In this document: in pieces, positions 28,144 to 36,584 of the stretch | Position numbering within the stretch: the stretch's first letter is position 1 | How the letters are laid out: each line of letters opens with the position of its first letter | NCBI GenBank assembly: GCA_048296855.1 | Contig: CP182631.1 | Direction: 5' to 3' (one strand) | Length of the DNA stretch: 64,000 nucleotides | From: Pseudocolwellia sp048296855 | GTDB taxonomy: Bacteria > Pseudomonadota > Gammaproteobacteria > Enterobacterales > Alteromonadaceae | Program-made: the position numbers and the translations under genes | The notes under the pieces: model-generated | Told to the model about the DNA's origin: nothing | Database searches by the model: none | Seen by the model: the letters and a program-made list of their open reading frames with translations, nothing else

Positions 28144-30318
28144 ATGTCAGATTCTATTAAAGAAATATCTAAATCACGTCGTCGCTTTTTAAAAGGTAGT
28201 GCTGCCAGTCTAGTTATCAGCATGCATCTCCCTATGTTACTTTCCAATCGTGCTATAGCAAATATAAAAGAAACAAAATTGACTGCGAATGCATTCATTA
28301 AAATTTCAGAAGATAATACCGTTACCGTATTAATAAAGCATATCGAAGTAGGACAAGGCGCATTTACAGGTTTAGCATCTTTAGCCGCAGATGAAATGGA
28401 TGCTAGTTGGTCACAAATACGTGCTGAACATGCACCTGCTAATATAAAACTTTATGCTAACTTGTCTTTTGGAGTTCAAGGTACAGGTGGTTCAACTGGA
28501 CTTGCCAATAGTTATATGACTATGCGTAAAGCTGGCGCAACAGCAAAGCAGTGGCTCATAAATGCAGCAGCCAAAAAATGGCAAGTTAATGCTAATGAAA
28601 TATCCGTACAAAACGGTATTGTTAGCCACCCTTCTGGAAAACAAGCCAGCTTTGGTGATTTAGTCGCTATAGCAGCAACCCTTTCGGCTCCTACAGAAGA
28701 GCCTAAGTTAAAAAATGCCAACCAATTTACATTCATTGGTAAAGAGTTACCTAGGTTAGATACCAAAGGAAAAACAACAGGTAGTAGCATATATGGTTTA
28801 GATATCCATAAACCTAATATGATAACGGCAGTTGTCGCTCATCCTCCAGCTTTTGGTGCAACAGTTGCTTCATTCGATGCAACTGAAGCAAAAAAAATTG
28901 AAGGCGTGAAAGATGTTAAGGCGATTCCATTTGGTATTGTGGTATATGCAAACAGTACCTACAACGCTATTAAAGGTCGTAGAGCCTTAAAAATAGAATG
29001 GGACTATAGCAAAGCTGAAACCCGTACGAGTAAAGAACTATTCAAAACATTTAGTACAACGGTATCTAAGCCAGGTATTCAAGTAACCAAAAAAGGTAAC
29101 GCTGAAGCGGCAGTAACTCAGGCTGATAAAAAACTTGAGATTGAACTATCTTTTCCTTATTTAGCTCATGCGGCAATGGAACCATTAAATGCGGTAATGC
29201 AATTTAAACGTGGAAAAGTTACGGCTTGGTTTGGTAGTCAAATCCCCACTTTAGATCAAGGCACTATTGCAAAAGTATTTGGTATAGAACCAAGTAAAGT
29301 TGATATTCAAACACAAATCACTGGTGGGAGCTTTGGCCGCCGTACTCAACCTGACGGAAGTTTTGCAGCAGAAGCGGCTTATGTAACAAAAATGGCTGAC
29401 GAAGGTGTGCCCGTAAAATTAGTTTGGACAAGAGAAGACGACATTCAAGGTGGACATTACCGCGCGATGTCAGTACATAAGATGGCTGGTGCACTAGACG
29501 AAAAAGGTAAAATAATAGGATGGAAACATAGCATTGCGGTTCAATCTATTAGAAAAAATAGTCCTTTTGAAGCACAAATTAAAAACGGTATAGATGAAAG
29601 CTCTGTTGAGGGAGCTGAACACATACCATACGCTTTACCCAACATAGATGTGCAACTGCACAACATGGAAACTGGCGTCCCCGTACTTTGGTGGCGTTCG
29701 GTAGGTCACTCCCACACGGGTTATGCCGTTGAAACAGCGATTGACTTATTATTAGATATGGCAGAAAAAGATCCTATCAAAGGTCGCCTTGAGTTGATGG
29801 AAGAAAACTCAAGAGAAGCACAAGTACTAAAACATGTTGCTAACATGGCAGAAAAGTCAGGACCTGTACCTAAAGGACGAGCCAGAGGTGTTGCTGTAGT
29901 AGAGTCTTTTGGCAGTTATGTAGCTGAAATAGCTGAAATTTCAAAAGATAACAACGGCATGCCTAAAGTACATCACGTTTGGTGTGCGGTTGACTGCGGA
30001 ATTGCCGTCAATCCCGATATTGTTAAAGCTCAAATGCAAGGTGGCATAGGTTTTGGTTTAGATGCTGCGCTTCATGGCGAAATAATTTTAGGTGAGAAAG
30101 GAAAAGTAGAACAAAGTAATTTCCATAATTATACAGCCTTACGAATAACAGAAATGCCAGAAATTGATATAGAGATATTACCATCAGACGCCGCACCTAC
30201 AGGTGTTGGTGAACCAGGCACACCACCAATAGCACCAGCCGTATCTAATGCGTGGCGCCGTTTAACCGGACAATATGTTACTACACTTCCCTTCAGTAAA
30301 GGAACAAAGCTAACTTAG
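28144..30318 (+). CDS. Molybdopterin-binding aldehyde/isoquinoline oxidoreductase large subunit (IorB-like)
   Basis: A 724-residue protein starting with a twin-arginine signal (SRRRFLKGSAASLVIS), so the folded holoenzyme is exported to the periplasm together with its small subunit. Molybdopterin-cytosine-dinucleotide hydroxylase motifs follow (EVGQGAFTGLASLAADEM, GGSFGRR, GVGEPGTPPIAPA with the catalytic-type Glu). Such two-subunit enzymes oxidise aldehydes or N-heterocycles such as isoquinoline, passing electrons to a cytochrome or quinone. No FAD subunit, cytochrome subunit or XdhC/MocA-type maturation gene is next to it. The true substrate cannot be read from the sequence. Confidence 0.9.
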   Translation: MSDSIKEISKSRRRFLKGSAASLVISMHLPMLLSNRAIANIKETKLTANAFIKISEDNTVTVLIKHIEVGQGAFTGLASLAADEMDASWSQIRAEHAPANIKLYANLSFGVQGTGGSTGLANSYMTMRKAGATAKQWLINAAAKKWQVNANEISVQNGIVSHPSGKQASFGDLVAIAATLSAPTEEPKLKNANQFTFIGKELPRLDTKGKTTGSSIYGLDIHKPNMITAVVAHPPAFGATVASFDATEAKKIEGVKDVKAIPFGIVVYANSTYNAIKGRRALKIEWDYSKAETRTSKELFKTFSTTVSKPGIQVTKKGNAEAAVTQADKKLEIELSFPYLAHAAMEPLNAVMQFKRGKVTAWFGSQIPTLDQGTIAKVFGIEPSKVDIQTQITGGSFGRRTQPDGSFAAEAAYVTKMADEGVPVKLVWTREDDIQGGHYRAMSVHKMAGALDEKGKIIGWKHSIAVQSIRKNSPFEAQIKNGIDESSVEGAEHIPYALPNIDVQLHNMETGVPVLWWRSVGHSHTGYAVETAIDLLLDMAEKDPIKGRLELMEENSREAQVLKHVANMAEKSGPVPKGRARGVAVVESFGSYVAEIAEISKDNNGMPKVHHVWCAVDCGIAVNPDIVKAQMQGGIGFGLDAALHGEIILGEKGKVEQSNFHNYTALRITEMPEIDIEILPSDAAPTGVGEPGTPPIAPAVSNAWRRLTGQYVTTLPFSKGTKLT

Positions 30319-30326
30319 CAACAAAT

Positions 30327-30356
30327 GGGATAGGCGCTTAATCTGCCGTCTATCCC
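30327..30356 (+). terminator. Terminator candidate after oxidoreductase operon
   Basis: A 10-bp stem including one G-T pair, GGGATAGGCG (30327-30336) with CGTCTATCCC (30347-30356), followed by only TTTA. The rest of 30319-30645 shows nothing else recognisable. Confidence 0.5.
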
Positions 30357-30645
30357 TTTATTAATATACCTTCACTTATCACGTCTCAAGCAATATGGTG
30401 TTTTTACATTTATACAGCTATAGTTTTAATTTAAAATTCACTTTTTATACGAAGAATAAATGGTCAAATACACAGCTTAATCGTTCCAGACTGAACCTAA
30501 GCACCTACGTCCTGTAGGCGAGGCATTTATTTTAATAAGGAGTGTTCTAATTTCTAAATAAATAACGATGCAATTGGTATTAAACATATGAAAATCATCT
30601 TTTAAGCAAGAATATACTATATTCTTAGAGGAATAGTTTACTGTA

Positions 30646-31710
30646 ATGAAAAACTATGAATTAAAGCTTAATACAACTCGATGGGTGTTACTCGCAGTAA
30701 CAATCGCCATGGGTTTATTTGCAATTTTAGACCTATCTATTTTACCAACGCCCCTACACGATGAGTACATAACAAGCCGATTTTTGATTCAAGTTCCAAC
30801 AATGATAGCCCTTCTGTTATCTTCATACTTTGACCACTTTAAAAAGCACCGACATAAGCTTTATTTTGTTGTATTAACGACCCTTTCTCTATCGAATATT
30901 TGGTTTATAAAACAAGCATGGGTGATAGACATGTTTAGTTTTCCTTATGATGGGCTACTCATTTATTCTGTGTTTGCCTTTTTTGTACTTCGGTTAGATT
31001 TTAAACTATCAATTTTATATGTACTGTTGTGCTTTTTAGCTTTGGCCAAACTATTAACTTTATATCCAATTTATGCTGACCTTAACTCAATTTACTTAGG
31101 TTTTTATTCTATTGTAAGTTTAATTTGTTTAGTGGGATTATATACCACTGAAAACTCTTTCAAGCGGGCTGAAGAACTAACAAATAAGCTTGAAGAGCAA
31201 AGTCAAACAGACCAACTATCAGGCTTACTTAATCGAAGAGCTTATGAAAAAGAAGCATTAAAGTGTTTTACATCTGATGATAAGAATAAGCCAGTCTCTA
31301 TATTTTTAATCGACATCGACGACTTTAAAAAATTTAATGACAAGTTTGGACACCTCGAAGGTGATGTCATCATTAAAACGCAAGCAGATATATTAAAAGA
31401 AGTATTTAAAAGAGACCAGGATATTGTTGGTCGTTATGGCGGAGAAGAATTTATTGTTATAGCACCAAATACCCCTATTACTGAAGCTGAAAAAATGGCA
31501 GCTCAAGTAAATAATTTATGGCAAAAGTTTAATCAGGAAAATGAAAAATATAGTGATCTTTCTTGTTCAATTGGCTTGGTTAACCTCAAAGATTTGTCAA
31601 TTAATTGCGATTTAAAATCATTTATTTTACAAGCAGACAAAGCCCTTTATCTTGCAAAAAACAGTGGTAAAAATTGTTATAAATCGACTGATTATTCGAT
31701 ATCAGAATAA
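30646..31710 (+). CDS. Membrane-bound diguanylate cyclase
   Basis: A 354-residue protein with an N-terminal block of about six membrane helices (residues about 12-170), a short coiled coil and a C-terminal GGDEF domain. The active-site motif is GGEEF (265-269) with the inhibitory site RDQD five residues before it, so an active, product-inhibited cyclase is expected. It makes c-di-GMP from two GTP. There is no EAL domain. It is a single gene; its membrane sensor has no recognised ligand. Confidence 0.93.
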   Translation: MKNYELKLNTTRWVLLAVTIAMGLFAILDLSILPTPLHDEYITSRFLIQVPTMIALLLSSYFDHFKKHRHKLYFVVLTTLSLSNIWFIKQAWVIDMFSFPYDGLLIYSVFAFFVLRLDFKLSILYVLLCFLALAKLLTLYPIYADLNSIYLGFYSIVSLICLVGLYTTENSFKRAEELTNKLEEQSQTDQLSGLLNRRAYEKEALKCFTSDDKNKPVSIFLIDIDDFKKFNDKFGHLEGDVIIKTQADILKEVFKRDQDIVGRYGGEEFIVIAPNTPITEAEKMAAQVNNLWQKFNQENEKYSDLSCSIGLVNLKDLSINCDLKSFILQADKALYLAKNSGKNCYKSTDYSISE

Positions 31711-31746
31711 TGCTATATTTTTTCATTTCCTTACACAACATCTATA

Positions 31747-31795
31747 CCGTTACCATTCAAGAGGCTATTTCAGAGCGCTTGAATGGTAACGGGTA
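31747..31795. repeat. 15-bp-stem hairpin with 16-base loop
   Basis: CCGTTACCATTCAAG (from 31748) pairs exactly with CTTGAATGGTAACGG (from 31778), and the pairing continues through TATA after one bulged C. No T-run follows. The string ACCCGTTACCA also occurs near 13099. It could be a dispersed palindromic repeat or a terminator for the diguanylate cyclase gene. The rest of 31711-32188 is very AT-rich and shows no gene. Confidence 0.55.
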
Positions 31796-32188
31796 TATAA
31801 CTATTATCGCATTTTAAGGCATAAATTGAGACCATAAAATAAGACAATTACTCTTGATTTAGTTTTTATTCTAAAATTAGACTACAGTTAGTGATGGCTA
31901 TAAAATTTAAATATTGTATAAAATAGCCAATACCAGTGCAAAAACTGATATAAATAAAAAACGTTTAGTGATATTACTTTTTATTTGCTGAGTATAATTC
32001 GAAATTTAACAATCTTTGTTAGGATACAAAGTTATATAAAATGGATTTTTAAATAGTGCTCTTTTTAAATCCCTCTTATATTCCCCATAATTCTACAATA
32101 TAAAACTTTTGTTTATATTTCTTATACTACCTTTTAAGTCATTGATAACTTAATGTAAGTTTATCAAAAACATGGAATGGAATATAAA

Positions 32189-32668
32189 ATGAATAAACAA
32201 CCTGTCATTCACCCTATTAGTAAAAACTTTGAAAAACTAAACCAAGATATCTTTGAAACCATGTTCAAGTTATTTGAGCATATAGGTGTCTATTGGAAAA
32301 ACATGGATAACTCGACCCCCTATCGATCAGAGCTCTATGTTTTTATGCAAAACCGAATAAATTTATACCCCATTTATCAAGAATATTATAAAACAGCTTA
32401 CACCACGATTAATCAAATGATTTTAGAAGTAGGAGCTGAAAATTGTTACGAAATAATATTTACGGATCCTTACGCTAACCTCCCTCCTGTAGATTCAAAT
32501 TTATCTATTGTTAGACAAAAAGTATCAAACGAATTTATTGATTTTCAACTCTCTATTGGTGGATTTAAATCCTTTGGCGCTAAAAATTATCCTGGATATA
32601 TTGGCGGAGCTTTTATCCCTGGAGAAGCAGTACCTTACCGAACTATGGAGAATAACAATGAAATATGA
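32189..32668 (+). CDS. Protein of unknown function, first gene of GMC/ferritin-like unit
   Basis: A 159-residue protein without signal peptide or membrane helix. I chose the ATG at 32189, which has GGA seven bases upstream; an in-frame ATG at 32177 is also possible. I do not recognise a family. The N-terminal two thirds look helical and the C-terminal part is glycine/proline-rich (GGFKSFGAKNYPGYIGGAFI). Its last 11 bases overlap the start of the GMC oxidoreductase gene, so the two are translationally coupled. By analogy with small subunits of GMC dehydrogenases it may be a partner or chaperone of the flavoprotein, but no sequence motif proves this. Confidence 0.75.
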   Translation: MNKQPVIHPISKNFEKLNQDIFETMFKLFEHIGVYWKNMDNSTPYRSELYVFMQNRINLYPIYQEYYKTAYTTINQMILEVGAENCYEIIFTDPYANLPPVDSNLSIVRQKVSNEFIDFQLSIGGFKSFGAKNYPGYIGGAFIPGEAVPYRTMENNNEI

Positions 32669-34271
32669 TCTAGTTATAATAGGCTCTGGGATCGCTGCTA
32701 CAGCTCTTTCCCATAAGGTATTAGAAAAAAATAAAAATGCATCTATTTTAATGTTAGAAGCTGGACAAAAAGTAAAAATGCAAGATGCAGCCCTTTGGCA
32801 AGATTACATTGTAAGCGGCAAACTACCCTACTCTAAATTTAATGATCAAGCATACCCAGAAAGAGATATACCAGGACAAAATCAAAATATTGGAGCAACC
32901 GTAGTTCCATTAGCGGGGTCAAGAGTAATGACATATGGAGGATCAACAATACATTGGGGTGGTTGGTCTTTCCGTTTAAAGCCTGAAGATTTTTTAATGA
33001 AAACCAATACCAACACAAGTATTGATTGGCCCATTGATTACGAGACTCTAGAGCCTTATTACGGACAGGCTGAACACTATATTGGCGTTTCTGGAGATTC
33101 AAAGAACTTAAATCCACCACGCTCCACACCTTATCCATTTCCTGCGTTTCCATTCACATTTGAAGACAGCAGCATAGCTTCAGCAATAAAATCTCTTAAT
33201 ATGGACTTTTCAAATGTACCTATTGCAAGACACGGTATATTAAGTAGCTCAACGTTCAACGCACCTTGTAAAACAACCGGTACATGTAAATATTGTCCTT
33301 TTGGTGCTAGGTACGCTGCCACGAATTTTTTAAATCATATGAGTGATGAAAAAGATTACCCTAATTTAGAAATTCGAATTAACAGCATAGTTAATACCAT
33401 TGATATGGATACTAAACAAAGAGCAAAAGGAGTGACTTATTTTGATAAAACAACTAAAAAAACTATGAGTGTATCCGCTAAAATAGTAATTGTGGCTGGT
33501 GGAGCTATCGAATCTCCTAAATTATTACAACGTTCAACATCTGACTTTTGGATAAATGGAATAGGTAATGATGAAGGAAATGTTGGTCGCTACTTTGTTA
33601 CTCACCCTTACTTTATTTTTAGCGCCAATATCGCAGAAAATAAATCCCTTAAACAACCAGAAATGAACTTCCCTACACTTTGTAGTCGTCACTACGACAA
33701 TGAATTTGAACAAAAAAAAGGAAAATTTATATTAATACACCCACCTAGTTCACCTCAAATTGATATTGCCACTTTAATGAAAAACGGTAATACGCGAGAA
33801 GAAATTGAAGAAAGTATTAGAGGTTCAAACACGGTTCAAATACACGGAATGGTGGAAATATTTAGCGAATATAAGAACAACATAACTAACTTACCAGGAG
33901 CCAAAAACCAAATAGGTCTACCTCAAACCATTGTAGATTATTCTCAATCGCCAGAATTTAACGATCGTATGACTTATATTCAATCCAAAGTTGAAGAGAT
34001 TTTTAAAAAAATGGATGCAAAAATACAAGGAAAACCAACAATTTCATGGCGAGCGGATCATTCTGCATGTACTTGTAGAATGAGTGAAGACCCCAAAAAA
34101 GGTGTTACAGATAAAAACATGAAAATACATGGCGTTGATAATATATATGTTTGCTCAAATGCTGCATTTACCTCTACGGGTGCAATCAACCCCACATTAA
34201 CATTAACCGCTTTATCTTTAAGGCTTGGCGATCATATAAACACACAACTGGAGGCGTTAGATCATGAATGA
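32658..34271 (+). CDS. GMC-family FAD-dependent oxidoreductase
   Basis: A 537-residue flavoprotein. The start at 32658 is supported by GGAG eight bases upstream and by the FAD-binding Rossmann motif beginning at once (YDLVIIGSGIAATAL). A second FAD motif (YGGSTIHWGGWSFRL) and the C-terminal GMC block follow, with a His in DHSACTCRM (near residue 466) and Asn in GAINPTLTLTAL as the likely active-site pair. A cysteine cluster C204-x5-C210-x2-C213 before PFGARY is reminiscent of iron-sulfur-binding inserts in some sugar dehydrogenases. It likely oxidises a sugar, alcohol or amine-like substrate. It overlaps the genes on both sides, so the products probably act together. Confidence 0.88.
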   Translation: MKYDLVIIGSGIAATALSHKVLEKNKNASILMLEAGQKVKMQDAALWQDYIVSGKLPYSKFNDQAYPERDIPGQNQNIGATVVPLAGSRVMTYGGSTIHWGGWSFRLKPEDFLMKTNTNTSIDWPIDYETLEPYYGQAEHYIGVSGDSKNLNPPRSTPYPFPAFPFTFEDSSIASAIKSLNMDFSNVPIARHGILSSSTFNAPCKTTGTCKYCPFGARYAATNFLNHMSDEKDYPNLEIRINSIVNTIDMDTKQRAKGVTYFDKTTKKTMSVSAKIVIVAGGAIESPKLLQRSTSDFWINGIGNDEGNVGRYFVTHPYFIFSANIAENKSLKQPEMNFPTLCSRHYDNEFEQKKGKFILIHPPSSPQIDIATLMKNGNTREEIEESIRGSNTVQIHGMVEIFSEYKNNITNLPGAKNQIGLPQTIVDYSQSPEFNDRMTYIQSKVEEIFKKMDAKIQGKPTISWRADHSACTCRMSEDPKKGVTDKNMKIHGVDNIYVCSNAAFTSTGAINPTLTLTALSLRLGDHINTQLEALDHE

Positions 34272-35739
34272 TTTACAACTTCGCAAACAAGAGTTAATTG
34301 ATAATTTGCATAAAGCACTGGAATTAGAGTTATCAACTATACCGCCTTATTTAACTGCACTTTTAAGTATTAAGCCAAATACTAATAAAAAGTCTGCCGC
34401 ACTTATTCATAGTGTAGCCATGGAAGAAATGTTACATATGCTTCTCGTGTGTAACTTAATAGCGAGTATAGGTGGCAAAGTAACCTTTAATAAAAAAAAC
34501 GTTCCCACTTACCCTCTTACATTAGAATTTAAGGGGGAAAAATTTAAAGACCGTGAATTTGAGATTAACTTAGAAAAATTCAGCGAATCGGCAATTGACA
34601 CATTTTTAAAAATAGAAATGCCGACTGAATTTATTGGTCGTAAAAAAAGTATGCTGCGTTCATCAGAAATGGAAATTCCGGGTATTACCATTGGTGCATT
34701 TTATGAACAGCTAAAGCACCAACTCAATGAAGCGTGTGATGTATTTTCTGAACCAGAAGTCTTTAGCGGAGATCCTGCCAATCAACTCGGTGAGAACTTT
34801 TATTGGAAAGGCGATGGCGAGCCAATTAAAGTAGTAGATTTAGCATCAGCCCATAAAGCAATAGACCTAATAATAACCCAAGGTGAAGGTTGCTCAGATT
34901 CAATTTTTGATTTAGACACTAAATACTTTAATCAAAGAGCAGATATAGCACATTACTTTAAATTTAATGAAATAAAGCACCATAGATCATATCAAGAAAC
35001 GGATACACCAACAGAGCCACCTACTGGTGAAGCCTTTGATGTTAATTATCACCAAGCTTATCCATTATTAAAAAACCCAACAACACAAAGTTATGAAAAC
35101 AGCCCTGTACTATCAAGCTTAAACAAGCAATTTAATAGCAACTATTCAGTTATGCTGTATCAAATTGCTGAAGCGTTTAATGGCTCACCTAATGTGTTGT
35201 ACACAGCAATAAATAATGGCATGAGAAGCTTAAGCCCTATTGCACTGCAAATGATGGAAATACCCGTTCCTAACCATGAAAACTACCGTGGCACCCCCTC
35301 CTTCGAATGGATAGAACCCGAATTTGATAAAAAGAGTCAGGTTCAAGAAATATCACTTATTTCAAAATGGCAATTATTAGATGGCTGCCCTCCTGAGTTA
35401 TATCAAGAGCTAAACAACCTAGCTAATAAAGTAAAAGAAGAAGCTGGCACATTGATGTACTTAGTACATCTACAATCGGAAAAGCCGCTTAATCAGGAGA
35501 GTAAACCTATAATACCCGAGCCTTCAGAAATCCCCTTAACACAACAAACCGAAGTTATATTTATAGAAATATATAAAGATGCTCAAGCTTTTAGTGATCA
35601 TGTAACAGGTGAAATTTTTAATACATTCAAAGATAAATATTTTAAATATTTCAAGCCTGATCCAATAACAAAAGGCTGGCCATTAACCAAAACAGAATTT
35701 TTAACTCGTAGATCTGGTTTTATTAAAAACGGAATTTGA
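34264..35739 (+). CDS. Ferritin-like protein of the iminophenyl-pyruvate dimer synthase (VioB/RebD) family
   Basis: A 491-residue protein whose first 250 residues form a ferritin-like domain as in VioB and RebD: ELELSTIPPYLTALLSI (Glu22) and VAMEEMLHMLLVCNLI with an E55-x-x-H58 metal-binding pair. In VioB and RebD this fold couples oxidised amino-acid products; here no tryptophan oxidase or other violacein genes are present. The rest of the protein is of less clear origin. The gene starts eight bases inside the GMC gene with a perfect GGAGG site nine bases before the ATG. The GMC enzyme may supply the oxidised substrate or peroxide. Reaction and product are unknown. Confidence 0.82.
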   Translation: MNDLQLRKQELIDNLHKALELELSTIPPYLTALLSIKPNTNKKSAALIHSVAMEEMLHMLLVCNLIASIGGKVTFNKKNVPTYPLTLEFKGEKFKDREFEINLEKFSESAIDTFLKIEMPTEFIGRKKSMLRSSEMEIPGITIGAFYEQLKHQLNEACDVFSEPEVFSGDPANQLGENFYWKGDGEPIKVVDLASAHKAIDLIITQGEGCSDSIFDLDTKYFNQRADIAHYFKFNEIKHHRSYQETDTPTEPPTGEAFDVNYHQAYPLLKNPTTQSYENSPVLSSLNKQFNSNYSVMLYQIAEAFNGSPNVLYTAINNGMRSLSPIALQMMEIPVPNHENYRGTPSFEWIEPEFDKKSQVQEISLISKWQLLDGCPPELYQELNNLANKVKEEAGTLMYLVHLQSEKPLNQESKPIIPEPSEIPLTQQTEVIFIEIYKDAQAFSDHVTGEIFNTFKDKYFKYFKPDPITKGWPLTKTEFLTRRSGFIKNGI

Positions 35740-35781
35740 GCATTTCCAAAACACAATTTTAGAAATAGCCTAAAATAATAG

Positions 35782-35815
35782 AAAAGGGTAATAACATCGC
35801 TGTTGTTACCCTTTT
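35782..35815 (+). terminator. Terminator of GMC/ferritin-like operon
   Basis: A 14-bp stem with one G-T pair, AAAAGGGTAATAAC (35782-35795), six-base loop, GTTGTTACCCTTTT (35802-35815), then T. It shares the GGTAATAAC core of hairpins at 7781, 18624 and 41288. The rest of 35740-36041 is AT-rich without a recognised feature. Confidence 0.8.
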
Positions 35816-36041
35816 TAATATTCTTTACTTTTTGCAATCATTAAAATACTAGCTATTTTCAGACATCGTATTAATGGTATATACACATTAAAACAAATTA
35901 AAATTACAACTTATCTTAGGCTATCTAATAATAAATTCAGACTTATAAAAACCTGTGTTGTATTATTAGACGCCTTTATTAAAGAGAGTAAACTAACATT
36001 GTTTTTAATCATTAGATTACCCCGTTTAGACGGTATCTAGA

Positions 36042-36584
36042 TTACTTATTTTGACACTTTTGAACTAAATACTTTCTTAACAATATAAAAACACCTAAAG
36101 CAAATAATGCGATTGCAGGAGACTCAGGAACCTCCTGTGCGGCAATTGATTCACCTAAAAAGTTTTGCACATCTAAGTAATCTAAGCTGGTATTTATTGG
36201 CGAATTAGTATCCATCAACGCAGTAAAACTAGCAGTACCTAATTTGAATGAGGTACTTAACTCGTTTTGCCAGTCATCTAAAAACTCAACTTGTAACGTT
36301 AACGGTGAAAACCCAAAATCGTCAAAAGCATCGGTATAGGTACTATTATTGAAAACGTTATTATCAAAAATAAAACCATCAAAAGCTAAATCAGCGTCAT
36401 TGAATGATAAATCGAATTCCAACCAATATGTTTCTGAATTTATTGAATTAACAAAAACATCCATCGTAACTATATCATCTTTGTTATATGTAACTTCATC
36501 AAAATCAACAATGATTAATGATGCCGTACTAGCCCATGAAACAAAGAGTGAAATCACGGCAAGGCTTTTTATTAAATTTAACAT
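36042..36584 (-). CDS. Cohesin-like domain protein with PEP-CTERM type C-terminus
   Basis: A 180-residue exported protein: signal peptide (LIKSLAVISLFVSWASTAS), one beta-rich cohesin-like domain (about residues 20-145, starting LIIVDFDEVTYNKDDIVTMD and with YWLEFDLSFNDADLAFDGF), and a C-terminal sorting signal of PEP-CTERM layout: VPESP, a hydrophobic helix (AIALFALGVFILL) and a basic RK tail. I set the start at the ATG at 36584, which has GGAG eight bases before and overlaps the stop of the upstream GH16 gene (TAATG), rather than a TTG 15 bases earlier. Cohesins bind dockerins, and the coupled upstream gene ends in a dockerin, so this is probably its surface anchor. No exosortase gene is in the window. 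Confidence 0.8.
   Translation of the reverse strand: MLNLIKSLAVISLFVSWASTASLIIVDFDEVTYNKDDIVTMDVFVNSINSETYWLEFDLSFNDADLAFDGFIFDNNVFNNSTYTDAFDDFGFSPLTLQVEFLDDWQNELSTSFKLGTASFTALMDTNSPINTSLDYLDVQNFLGESIAAQEVPESPAIALFALGVFILLRKYLVQKCQNK

Noticed and set aside
32508..32657. Fifty-residue N-terminal extension of the GMC oxidoreductase
   Set aside because: The extension would overlap the upstream gene by 160 bases, lacks homology-like sequence, and the ATG at 32658 has a good ribosome-binding site directly before the FAD motif.
36015..36041. Terminator hairpin CCGT-TTAG-ACGG after the cohesin gene
   Set aside because: The stem is only four base pairs and no T-run follows on the minus strand, so it is too weak to call.
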